Source of the DNA: Megalopta genalis
Lineage: Eukaryota > Arthropoda > Insecta > Hymenoptera > Halictidae
NCBI RefSeq assembly: GCF_051020955.1
Contig: NW_027476402.1
Coordinates: forward strand, 62,001-126,000
DNA: 64,000 nucleotides
Reading direction: 5' to 3'
Part shown: positions 41,541-53,654 of the stretch, in pieces
Position numbering within the stretch: the first letter of the stretch is position 1
Layout: the number at the start of each line of letters is the position of its first letter
Made by a program: the position numbers and the translations under genes
The notes under the pieces: generated by a model
The model's database searches: none
What the model saw: the letters and a program-made list of their open reading frames with translations, nothing else
Told to the model about the DNA's origin: nothing

Positions 41541-43950
41541 GGCGAATCAAACGAGTTAGCTTCAAATCCAAGCGATATACTTGATTTAGCTTCAAATCAA
41601 TGCGGTGTAGAAGGTTTCACTTCAAATCCAGGCGAAACAAATAATTTACTTTCAAACGCCTGTGATATAAGTGATATAGCTTCAAATGCAGACGAAACAG
41701 ACGAGTTAGCTTCAAATCCATGCGAAACACATGATTTAGCTTCAAATCAATTTGAAGTAGAAGGATTAGCTTCAAATCCATGCGATACAATTGATTTAGC
41801 AACAGATACATGCGATATAAGTGATATAGATTCAAATGCAGGAGAAACAAACGAGTTAGCTGCAAATCCAAACGAATCACATGATTTAGCTTGAAATCAA
41901 TGCGATGTAGAAGGTTTTGCTTCAAATCCATGAGACACAAATGATTTAGATTCAGATACTTGCGATATAAGTAATACAGCTTCAAATGCAGACGAAACAA
42001 ACGAGTTACCTTCCAATCCAAGCGAATCACATGATTTAGCTTCAAATCAATGCGATGTAGAAAGTTCAGCTTCAAATCCATGCGACACAAATGATTTAGC
42101 TTAAGATACTTGCGATATATGTGATACAGTTTCAAATGCAGGCGAAACAAACGAGTTAGCTTCAAATCCATGCGAAACACGTGATTTAGCAACAAATCAA
42201 TGCGAAGTATAAGGTTTAGCTTCAAATCCATTCGAAACACATGAATTAGCTTCAAACCCATGCGATACACATGATTTAGCAGCAAATCAATGCGATGAAG
42301 AAGGTTTGTCTTCAAATCCATGCGAAACTAATGATTTAGCTTCAGATACTAGCTATATAAGTGATATAGCTTCAAATGGAGGGGAAACAAACGAGTTAGC
42401 TCCAAATCCAAGCGAATCATAGCTTCATAGAATCATTTAGCTTCAAATCAATGCGATTTAGAAGGTTTAAGTTCAAATCCAGGCGAAACAAATAATTTAC
42501 TTTCAAACGCTTGGAATGTAAGTGATATAGCTTCAAATGCAGAAGAAACAGACGAGTTTGCTTCAAATCCATGCGAAACACATGATTTAACTGCAAATCA
42601 ATGCGATGTAGAAGGTTTAGCTTGAAATCCATGCGAAACAAATGATTTATCTTCAAACACTTGGGATATAAGTGATATGTCTTCAAATGCAGACGAAACA
42701 AACGATTTAGCTTCCAATCCAAGCGAATCACATGATTTAGCTTCAAATCAATGCGATGTAGAAAGTCTAGCTGCAAATCCATGCGAAACAAATTATTTAG
42801 CTTCAGATACTTGCGACATAACTGAAATAGCTTCAAATGCAGGGGAAACAAACGAGTTAGCATCAATTCCATGCAAAACACATGATTTAGCTTCAAATCA
42901 AAGCGATGTAGAAGGTATATCTTCAAATCCAAACGAAACACATGATTTAGCTTCAAATCAATGCGATGTAGAAGGTATAGATTCAAATCCAAGCGCAACA
43001 CATGATTTAGCTTCAAATCAATGCGATGTAGAAGGTTTATCTTCAAATCCATGCGAGACAAATGATTTAGCATCAGATACTTGCGATATAACCGAAGTAG
43101 CTTCAAATGCAGGGGAAACAAACGAGTTAGCATCAATTTCATGCAAAACACATGATTTAGCTTCAAATCAAAGCGATGTAGAAGGTATATCTTCAAATCC
43201 AAACGAAACACATGATTTAGCTTCAAATCAATGCGATGTAGAAGGTTTAGCTTCAAATCCATGCGAGGCAAATGATTTATCATCAGATACTTGCGATATA
43301 ACCGAAATAGCTTCAAATGCAGACGAAACAAACGAGTTAGCTTCAGATCCATGCGAAGCACATTATTTAGCTGCAAATCAATGCGATGTAGAAGGTTTAG
43401 CTTCAAATCCATGCGAAACAAATGATTTAGCATCAGATACTTGCGATATAACTGAAATAGCTTCAAATGCAGGGGAAACAAACGAGTTATCACCAATTCC
43501 ATGCAAAACACATGATTTAGCTTCAAATCAAAGCGATGTACAAGGTATATCTTCATATCCAAACGAAACACATGATTTAGCTTCAAATCAATGCGATGTA
43601 GAAGGTATAGATTCAAATCCAAGCGCAACACATGATTTAGCTTCAAATCAATGCGATGTAGAAGGTTTAGCTTCAAATCCATGCGAGACAAATGATTTAG
43701 TATCAGATACTTGCGATATAACCGAAATGGCTTCAAATGCAGGGGAAACAAACGAGTTAGCATCAATTCCATGCAAAACACATGATTTAGCTTCAAATCT
43801 AAGCGATGTAGAAGGTATATCTTCAAATCCAAACGAAACACATGATTTAGGTTCAAATCAATGCGATGTAGAAGGTTTAGCTTCAAATCCATGGGAAACA
43901 AATGATTTAGCTTCAGATACTTGCGATACATTGATATTGCTTCAAATACA
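41541..43950 (+). repeat. 2410-bp satellite unit, copy 1
   Basis: Begins GGCGAATCAAACG, which recurs at 43951. Contains one 41-bp monomer (42399-42439) and, from 42677, the longest plus-strand open stretch in the window (430 codons), in which 150-, 210- and 270-bp HORs can be read one after another. The open stretch ends at a 29-bp monomer near 43915-43943 that shifts the frame. Confidence 0.82.
42399..42439 (+). repeat. 41-bp variant monomer (8 copies in window)
   Basis: A monomer lengthened by 11 bp: GAATCA at 42414-42419 is repeated at 42430-42435 with a 10-base filler between (TAGCTTCATA). Further copies: 45169-45209, 47429-47469, 48130-48170, 49553-49593, 50914-50954, 51465-51505 and 63149-63189. 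The 47429 and 50914 copies read CCAATCAT in place of CGAATCAT. Identical structure in all copies shows a single origin. Confidence 0.88.
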
Positions 43951-45970
43951 GGCGAATCAAACGAGTTAGCTTCAAATCCAAGCGATATACTTGATTTAGC
44001 TTCAAATCAATGCGGTGTAGAAGGTTAAACTTCAAATCTATACGAAACAAATGATTTAGCTTCAGATACTTGCGATATAAGTGATATAGCATCAAATGCA
44101 GGCGAAACGACCGAGTTAGCTTCAAATCCATGCGAAACACATGATTTAGCTGCAAATCAATGCGATGTAGAGGGTTTAGCTTCAAATCCATGCGAAATAA
44201 ATGATTTAGCTTTAAATCCATGCGAAGTAGAAGGCTTAGCTTCAAATCCATGCGAAACAAATGATTTAGCATCAGATACTTGCGATATAACTGATATAAT
44301 TTCAAATGCAGGGGGAACAAACGAGTTAGCATCAAATCCATGCAAAACACATGATTTACCTTCAAATCAATGCGATGTAGAAGGTTTAACTTCAAATCCA
44401 GGCGAAACAAATAATTTACTTTCAAACGCCTGTGATATAAGTGATATAGCTTCGAATGCAGACGAAACAGACGAGTTAGCTTCAAATCCATGCGAAACAC
44501 ATGATTTAGCTTCAAATCAATTTGAAGTAGAAGGATTAGCTTCAAATCCATGCGATACAATTGATTTAGCAACAGATACATGCGATATAAGTGATATAGA
44601 TTCAAATGCAGGAGAAACAAACGAGTTAGCTGCAAATCCAAACGAATCACATGATTTAGCTTGAAATCAATGCGATGTAGAAGGTTTTGCTTCAAATCCA
44701 TGAGACACAAATGATTTAGATTCAGATACTTGCGATATAAGTAATACAGCTTCAAATGCAGACGAAACAAACGAGTTAGCTTCCAATCCAAGCGAATCAC
44801 ATGATTTAGCTTCAAATCAATGCGATGTAGAAAGTTCAGCTTCAAATCCATGCGACACAAATGATTTAGCTTAAGATACTTGCGATATATGTGATACAGT
44901 TTCAAATGCAGGCGAAACAAACGAGTTAGCTTCAAATCCATGCGAAACACGTGATTTAGCAACAAATCAATGCGAAGTATAAGGTTTAGCTTCAAATCCA
45001 TTCGAAACACATGAATTAGCTTCAAACCCATGCGATACACATGATTTAGCAGCAAATCAATGCGATGAAGAAGGTTTGGCTTCAAATCCATGCGAAACTA
45101 ATGATTTAGCTTCAGATACTAGCTATATAAGTGATATAGCTTCAAATGGAGGGGAAACAAACGAGTTAGCTCCAAATCCAAGCGAATCATAGCTTCATAG
45201 AATCATTTAGCTTCAAATCAATGCGATTTAGAAGGTTTAAGTTCAAATCCAGGCGAAACAAATAATTTACTTTCAAACGCTTGGAATGTAAGTGATATAG
45301 CTTCAAATGCAGAAGAAACAGACGAGTTTGCTTCAAATCCATGCGAAACACATGATTTAGCTGCAAATCAATGCGATGTAGAAGGTTTAGCTTGAAATCC
45401 ATGCGAAACAAATGATTTATCTTCAAACACTTGGGATATAACCGAAATATCTTCAAATGCAGACGAAACAAACGAGTTAGCTTCAGATCCATGCGAAGCA
45501 CATTATTTAGCTGCAAATCAATGCGATGTAGAAGGTTTAGCTTCAAATCCATGCGAAACAAATGATTTAGCATCAGATACTTGCGATATAACTGAAATAG
45601 CTTCAAATGCAGGGGAAACAAACGAGTTATCACCAATTCCATGCAAAACACATGATTTATCTTCAAATCAAAGCGATGTAGAAGGTTTAGCTTCAAATCC
45701 ATGCGAGACAAATGATTTAGTATCAGATACTTGCGATATAACCGAAATGGCTTCAAATGCAGGGGAAACAAACGAGTTAGCATCAATTCCATGCAAAACA
45801 CATGATTTAGCTTCAAATCTAAGCGATGTAGAAGGTATATCTTCAAATCCAAACGAAACACATGATTTAGGTTCAAATCAATGCGATGTAGAAGGTTTAG
45901 CTTCAAATCCATGGGAAACAAATGATTTAGCTTCAGATACTTGCGATACATTGATATTGCTTCAAATACA
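43951..45970 (+). repeat. 2410-bp satellite unit, rearranged copy 2 (2020 bp)
   Basis: Same start and end markers as copy 1, but 360 bp (12 monomers, about 44026-44385) are gained and 750 bp (25 monomers, after about 45445) are lost: 2410 + 360 - 750 = 2020. The inserted 360 bp resemble 14810-15000 and 59270-59560 (GAGGG E monomer, then TTTAAATCC F monomer). Confidence 0.8.
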
Positions 45971-48900
45971 GGCGAAAACTAACGAGTTAGCTTCAAATCC
46001 ATGCGAAATACATGATTTAGCTTCAAATCAATGCGATGTAGAAGGTTAAACTTCAAATCTATACGAAACAAATGATTTAGCTTCAGATAATGCGATATAA
46101 GTGATATAGCATCAAATGCAGGCGAAACGACCGAGTTAGCTTCAAATCCATGCGAAACAAATGATTTAGGTTCAGATACTTGCGATACATTGCTATTGCT
46201 TCAAATGCAGGCGAAACTAGCGAGTTAACTTCAAATCCCTGCGAAACACATGATTTAGCTTCAAACACTTGGGATATAAGTGATATAGCTTCAAATGCAG
46301 ACGAAACAAACGAGTTAGCTTCAAAGCCAAGCGAATCACATGACATAGCTTCAAATCACTGCGATTTAGAAGTTTTAGCTTCAAATCCATGCGAAACACA
46401 TGATTTAGCTGCAAATCAATGCGATGTAGAAGGTTTAGCTTCAAATCCATGCGAAACAAATGATTTAGCATCAGATACTTGCGATATAATTGATATAGCC
46501 TCAAATGCAGGGGAAACAAACGAGTTAGCTTCAAATCCATGCAAAACACATGATTAAGCTACAAATCAATGCTACGTAGAAGGTTTAGCTTCAAATCCAT
46601 GCTGCTCAAATGATTTAGCTTCAGATACTTGCGATATAAGTGTGATAGCTTCAAATGCAGACGAATCAAACGAGTTAGCTTCAAAATCCATGCGAAACGC
46701 ATGATTTAGCTGCAAATCAATGCGATGAAGAAGGTTTAGATGCAAATCCATGCGGTACACATGATGTAGCATCAAATCAATGCGATGTATAAGGTTTAGC
46801 TTCAAATCCATGAGAAACAAATGATTTAGGTTCAGATACTTGCGATATAACTGATATAGCTTCAAATGCAGGGGAAACAATCGAGTTAGCTTCAAATCCA
46901 AGCGAATCACACGATTTAGCTTCAAATCAATGCGATTTAGAAGGTTTAACTTCAAATCCAGGCGAAACAAATAATTTACTTTCAAACGCCTGTGATATAA
47001 GTGATATAGCTTCAAATGCAGACGAAACAGACGAGTTAGCTTCAAATACATGCGAAACACATGATTTAGCTTCAAATCAATGCGATGTAGAAAGTTCAGC
47101 TTCACATCCATGCGACACAAATGATTTAGCTTAAGATACTTGCGATATATGTGATACAGTTTCAAATGCAGGCGAAACAAACGAGTTAGCTTCAAATCCT
47201 TGCGAAGCACATGATTTAGCAACAAATCAATGCGAAGTATAAGGTTTAGCTTCAAATCCATGCGAAACACATGAATTAGCTTCAAACCCATGCGATACAC
47301 ATGATTTAGCAGCAAATCAATGCGATGAAGAAGGTTTGGCTTCAAATCCATGCGAAACTAATGATTTAGCTTCAGATACTAGCGATATAAGTGATATAGC
47401 TTCAAATGGAGGGGAAACAAACGAGTTAGCTCCAAATCCAAGCCAATCATAGCTTCATAGAATCATTTAGCTTCAAATCAATGCGATTTAGAAGGTTTAA
47501 GTTCAAATCCAGGCGAAACAAATAATTTACTTTCAAACGCTTGGGATATAAGTGATATAGCTTCAAATGCAGAAGAAACAGACGAGTTTGCTTCAAATCC
47601 ATGCGAAACACATGATTTAGCTGCAAATAAATGCGATGTAGAAGGTTTAGCTTGAAATCCATGCGAAAAAAATGATTTATCTTCAAACACTTGGGATATA
47701 AGTGATATGTCTTCAAATGCAGACGAAACAAACGATTTAGCTTCCAATCCAAGCGAATCACATGATTTAGCTTCAAATCAATGCGATGTAGAAAGTTCAG
47801 CTTCAAATCCATGCGACACAAATGATTTAGCTTAAGATACTTGCGATATATGTGATACAGTTTCAAATGCAGGCGAAACAAACGAGTTAGCTTCAAATCC
47901 ATGCGAAGCACATGATTTAGAAACAAATCAATGCGAAGTAGAAGGTTTAGCTTCAAATCCATGCGAAACACATGAATTAGCTTCAAACCCATGCGATAAA
48001 CATGATTTAGCAGCAAATCAATGCGATGAAGAAGGTTTGGCTTCAAATCCATGCGAAACTAATGATTTAGCTTCAGATACTAGCGATATAAGTGATATAG
48101 CTTCAAATGGAGGGGAAACAAACGAGTTAGCTCCAAATCCAAGCGAATCATAGCTTCATAGAATCATTTAGCTTCAAATCAATGCGATTTAGAAGGTTTA
48201 AGTTCAAATCCAGGCGAAACAAATAATTTACTTTCAAACGCTTGGGATATAAGTGATATAGCTTCAAATGCAGAAGAAACAGACGAGTTAGCTTCAAATC
48301 CATGCGAAACAAATGATTAAGCTCCAAATCAATGCTATGTAGAAGGATTAGCATCAAATCCATGCGACACAAATGATTTAGCTTCTGATACTTGCGATAT
48401 AAGTGATATAGTTTCAAATGCAGACGAATCAAACGAGTTGGCTTCAAAATCCATGCGAAACGCATGATTTAGCTGCAAATCAATGCGATGAAGAAAGTTT
48501 AGATGCAAATCCATGCGGTACACATGATGTAGCATCCAATCAATGCGATGTAGAAGGTTTAGCTTCAAATCCATGGGAAACAAATGATTTAGCTTCAGAT
48601 ACTTGCGATATAATTGATATAGCCTCAAATGCAGGGGAAACAAACGAGTTAGCTTCAAATCCATGCAAAACACATGATTAAGCTACAAATCAATGCTACG
48701 TAGAAGGTTTAGCTTCAAATCCATGCTGCTCAAATGATTTAGCTTCAGATACTTGCGATATAAGTGCGATAGCTTCAAATGCAGACGAATCAAACGAGTT
48801 AGCTTCAAAATCCATGCGAAACGCATGATTTAGCTGCAAATCAATGCGATGAAGAAGGTTTAGATGCAAATCCATGCGGTACACATGATGTAGCATCAAA

Positions 48901-51900
48901 TCAATGCGATGTATAAGGTTTAGCTTCAAATCCATGAGAAACAAATGATTTAGGTTCAGTTACTTGCGATATAACTGATATAGCTTCAAATGCAGGGGAA
49001 ACAATCGAGTTAGCTTCAAATCCAAGCGAATCACACGATTTAGCTTCAAATCAATGCGATTTAGAAGGTTTAACTTCAAATCCAGGCGAAACAAATAATT
49101 TACTTTCAAACGCCTGTGATATAAGTGATATAGCTTCAAATGCAGACGAAACAGACGAGTTAGCTTCAAATCCATGCGAAACACATGATTTAGCTTCAAA
49201 TCAATGCGATGTAGAAAGTTCAGCTTCACATCCATGCGACACAAATGATTTAGCTTAAGATACTTGCGATATATGTGATACAGATTCAAATGCAGGCGAA
49301 ACAAACGAGTTAGCTTCAAATCCATGCGAAACACATGATTTAGCAACAAATCAATGCGAAGTATAAGGTTTAGCTTCAAATCCATGCGAAACACATGAAT
49401 TAGCTTCAAACCCATGCGATACACATGATTTAGCAGCAAATCAATGCGATGAAGAAGGTTTGGCTTCAAATCCATGCGAAACTAATGATTTAGCTTCAGA
49501 TACTAGCGATATAAGTGATATAGCTTCAAATGGAGGGGAAACAAACGAGTTAGCTCCAAATCCAAGCGAATCATAGCTTCATAGAATCATTTAGCTTCAA
49601 ATCAATGCGATTTAGAAGGTTTAAGTTCAAATCCAGGCGAAACAAATAATTTACTTTCAAACGCTTGGGATATAAGTGATATGTCTTCAAATGCAGACGA
49701 AACAAACGATTTAGCTTCCAATCCAAGCGAATCACATGATTTAGCTTCAAATCAATGCGATGTAGAAGATTTAGCTTCAAATCCATGAGACGCAAATGAT
49801 TTAGCTTCAGATACTTGCGATATAAGTGATATTGCTTCAAATGCAGACGAATCAAACGAGTTAGCTTCAAAATCCATGGGATACACATGATTAAGCTCCA
49901 AATCAATGCTATGTAGAAGGATTAGCATCAAATCCATGCGACACAAATGATTTAGCTTCTGATACTTGCGATATAAGTGATATAGTTTCAAATGCAGACA
50001 AATCAAACGAGTTAGCTTCAAAATCCATGCGAAACGCATGATTTAGCTGCAAATCAATGCGATGAAGAAAGTTTAGATGCAAATCCATGCGGTACACATG
50101 ATGTAGCATCCAATCAGTGCGATGTAGAAGGTTTAGCTTCAAATCCATGGGAAACAAATGATTTAGCTTCAGATACTTGCGATACATTGATATTGCTTCA
50201 AATGCAGGCGAAACTAACGAGTTAGCTTCAAATCCATGCGAAATAATGATTTAGCTTCAAATCAATGCGATGTAGAATGTTAAACTTCAAATCTATACGA
50301 AACAAATGATTTAGCTTCAGATACTTGCGATATAAGTGATATAGCATCAAATGCAGGCGAAACGACCGAGTTAGCTTCAAATCCATGCGAAACAAATGAT
50401 TTAGGTTCAGATACTTGCGATATAAGTGATACAGCTTCAAATGCAGACGAAACAAACGAGTTAGCTTCCAATCCAAGCGAATCACATGATTTAGCTTCAA
50501 ATCAATGCGATGTAGAAAGTTCAGCTTCAAATCCATGCGACGCAAATGATTTAGCTTAAGATACTTGCGATATATGTGATACAGTTTCAAATGCAGGCGA
50601 AACAATCGAGTTAGCTTCCAATCCAAGCGAATCACATGATTTAGCTTCAAATCAATGCGATGTAGAAGGTTTAGATTCAAATCCATGCGAAGCACATGAT
50701 TTAGCAACAAATCAATGCGAAGTATAAGGTTTAGCTTCAAATCCATGCGAAACACATGAATTAGCTTCAAACCCATGCGATACACATGATTTAGCAGCAA
50801 ATCAATGCGATGAAGAAGGTTTGGCTTCAAATCCATGCGAAACTAATGATTTAGCTTCAGATACTAGCGATATAAGTGATATAGCTTCAAATGGAGGGGA
50901 AACAAACGAGTTAGCTCCAAATCCAAGCCAATCATAGCTTCATAGAATCATTTAGCTTCAAATCAATGCGATGTAGAAGGTTTAAGTTCAAATCCAGGCG
51001 AAACAAATAATTTACTTTCAAACGCTTGGGATATAAGTGATATGTCTTCAAATGCAGACGAAACAAACGATTTAGCTTCCAATCCAAGCGAATCACATGA
51101 TTTAGCTTCAAATCAATGCGATGTAGAAAGTTCAGCTTCAAATCCATGCGACACAAATGATTTAGTTTAAGATACTTGCGATATATGTGATACAGTTTCA
51201 AATGCAGGCGAAACAAACGAGTTAGCTTCAAATCCATGCGAAGCACATGATTTAGAAACAAATCAATGCGAAGTAGAAGGTTTAGCTTCAAATCCATGCG
51301 AAACACATGAATTAGCTTCAAACCCATGCGATACACATGATTTAGCAGCAAATCAATGCGATGAAGAAGGTTTGGCTTCAAATCCATGCGAAACTAATGA
51401 TTTAGCTTCAGATACTAGCGATATAAGTGATATAGCTTCAAATGGAGGGGAAACAAACGAGTTAGCTCCAAATCCAAGCGAATCATAGCTTCATAGAATC
51501 ATTTAGCTTCAAATCAATGCGATTTAGAAGGTTTAAGTTCAAATCCAGGCGAAACAAATAATTTACTTTCAAACGCTTGGGATGTAAGTGATATAGCTTC
51601 AAATGCAGAAGAAACAGACGAGTTTGCTTCAAATCCATGCGAAACACATGATTTAGCTGCAAATCAATGCGATGTAGAAGGTTTAGCTTGAAATCCATGC
51701 GAAACAAATGATTTAGCTTTAAATCCATGCGAAGTAGAAGGCTTAGCTTCAAATCAATGCGATGTAGAAGTTTTAGCTTCAAATCAATACGACACAAATG
51801 ATTTTTCTCCAAATACTCGCTATACAAGTGATATAGCTTCAAACACAGGCGAAACAAGTTAAATTCAATTCCATGCGATACACATGATTAGCTTCAAACA

Positions 51901-52768
51901 ATTGGGATATAAGTGATATAGCGTCAAATGCAGACGAATCAAACGAGTTAGCTTCAAAATCTATGCGGTACACATGATTTAGCTTCAAATCAATGCGAAG
52001 TAGGAGGCTTAGCTTCAAATCCATGCGAAACAAATGATTTAGGTTCAGATACTTGCAATATAAGTGATATAGCTTCAAATGCAGGAGAAACAACCGAGTC
52101 AGCTCCATATCCATGCGAAACATGTGATTTAGCTTCAAATTAATGGCATGTAGAAGGTTTAGCTTCAGATCCATGCGAAACAAAAGATTGAGCTACGAAC
52201 ACATGGGATATAGGTGATATAGATTCAACTGCATGCGAAACAAACGAGTTAGCTTCAAATCCATGCGAAACACAGAATTTAAATGCAAATCAATGCGATG
52301 TAGAAGGTTTAGCTGCACATCCACGCGAAAAATATGATTTAGCATCAGATACTTGCGATATAAGTGATACAGCTTCAAATGCAGGGGACACAAACGAGTT
52401 ATCTTCAAATACATGCAAAACTCATGATTAAGCTTCAAATCAATGCTATGTGGAAGGTTTAGTTTCAAATCCATGCGACACAAATTATTTAGCTTCAAAT
52501 CAATGCGAAGTAGAAGGCATCGCTTCAAATCCATGCGAAACAAATGATTTAGCTGCAAATCAATGCGACGTACAAGATTTAGCTTCAAATCCATGCGAAA
52601 CAAATGATTTAGCATCAGATACTTACGAAATAAGTGATACAGCTGCAAATGCAAGAGAAACAAACGAGGTAGCTTCAAATCCATGAGAAACACATGACTT
52701 GACTCTAAATCAATGCGATGTAGAAGGTTTACCTTAAAATCCATGCGAAACAAATGATTTAGCATCAG
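45971..52768 (+). repeat. satellite units organised around a 41-bp monomer
   Basis: Five 41-bp monomers (47429, 48130, 49553, 50914, 51465) phase units of 701, 1423, 1361 and 551 bp. About 46480-47430 repeats at 48604-49553 (offset 2124). From about 51840 to the retroelement the monomers become divergent and unduplicated, with several plus-frame stops. The array is cut at 52768 inside a B monomer. Confidence 0.82.
52764..52768 (+). other. target-site duplication, left
   Basis: ATCAG of a B monomer (AGCATCAG, normally followed by ATACTTGCG) directly abuts TGTTAATC. The same ATCAG follows AACA at the other end (55898-55902). Five bp is within the usual BEL/Pao range. Confidence 0.9.
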
Positions 52769-53504
52769 TGTTAATCACGCACCGACACTGCGACCGTTGT
52801 TCGGTCTACGGGGGTTGTAAATTCCCGATTCTAATTTGACAATGTGGTTCGCGATGCTCTGTGCCCACTTAAAGTAACAGAGCTGGTAATGAAGGGTATT
52901 GACTGTTGCACTTTTTAACAGAAATAACGATTTTAATTTAGAAGACTAGATATAGTACATGGAGTGTTTTCGGTCTGTGTAGAGTCGAATGATTGTTGAA
53001 GACTATGTTTTTCTGCGTTTTACTGTACGCGCCCCGACTGGTCGCATTATTTTATATCGGTCACCCCCGTTTGAGATCCCTGAAGGAACCTCCACCTCCA
53101 CGCCGGGACGCACTGATTGGTTTTTCTCGAAGATTGCGATTTTCCAATCAGTGTCCTCTAAGCTTTTCGTCACCATCCTCTCGTATCGTCCTACACGAGC
53201 CTTGTCTAGGAGAGGGGGGTGTTGCGTAGTTGCGTGGTCGGGAGGTCCCCTGGGGCCTGAGATATCGTCCCCGAGACGGTTGGGACTAAACTTTCTCAAG
53301 ACCCGTTAAATTCTCAAATTTACGACGGGGTTGTTTTTTCGGGCCTTTCGTGCCTACGACGCGTCGCGGTCATTAAAGAGACGGAAGACCCTGCACCGAT
53401 GTTCTGCAGATGGAAAAAAGGTTTCCGTCTCTTTATGATCCTCGCTGGTCCACGCCATAAACTTTCGCGAAAGCGGCCTACGGGAGGTCCTACAGAACGG
53501 AACA
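52769..53504 (-). repeat. 3' LTR of the BEL/Pao element (736 bp)
   Basis: On the plus strand it runs from TGTTAATCACGC to CAGAACGGAACA. Its outer edge abuts the target duplication, and its inner edge abuts a purine-rich tract on the element's coding strand. The last 25 bases (53480-53504) are repeated exactly at 55873-55897, which identifies the other, truncated LTR. Short ORFs inside it on both strands have no recognisable product. Confidence 0.9.
53050..53056 (-). promoter_or_regulatory. possible TATA box in the LTR
   Basis: TATAAAA on the minus strand, about 450 nt into the LTR in the element's transcription direction. The position is compatible with a U3 promoter, but a 7-base match alone is weak, and this LTR is at the downstream end of the element. 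Confidence 0.3.
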
Positions 53505-53517
53505 TCCTCCCCGCCTT
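53505..53517 (-). other. polypurine tract
   Basis: On the minus strand AAGGCGGGGAGGA lies immediately before the LTR start TGTTCCG. This is the expected place for the plus-strand primer of LTR retroelement reverse transcription, and it independently confirms the element's orientation. Confidence 0.75.
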
Positions 53518-53654
53518 GATAGGGAACCGATCAAAGTGAAATGAGGAAAGTCTAATCGATGTGTGGTGACCAATGTGGATGACTAATGTATGATGTGTAA
53601 CGTGTATGAATGTAATGTTTCGCGTAGGCGTACGTGTATCTGAGAGCCTTATAT

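Larger units (their letters stand above)
1..52768 (+). repeat. 30-bp satellite array, left arm
   Basis: Continuous head-to-tail tandem array. The typical monomer begins GCTTCAAATC, has CCATGCGAAAC in the middle and ends ATGATTTA. Five classes recur: A (centre CCATGCGAAACAAATG), B (ACTTGCGATATAACTG), C (GCAGGGGAAACAAACG), D (CCATGCAAAACACATG) and E (CAATGCGATGTAGAAGG). The usual order A-B-C-D-E makes a 150-bp HOR; 210- and 270-bp forms also occur. All monomers seen keep one orientation. Plus-strand stops recur (for example GGTTAAAC at 3020, 7431 and 7851), and 29/31/41-bp monomers shift frame, so I read this as non-coding satellite. Pericentromeric, telomere-proximal or sex-chromosome heterochromatin are all possible; the sequence does not decide. 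Confidence 0.97.

Noticed and set aside
1..52768. CRISPR array (30-bp periodic repeats)
   Set aside because: There are no unique spacers between repeats; monomers abut one another and form HORs. A BEL/Pao element shows the DNA is animal.
52989..53309. Short ORFs inside the LTR (also 53003-53299 and 53320-53505)
   Set aside because: They lie in non-coding LTR sequence on both strands and have no recognisable motif.
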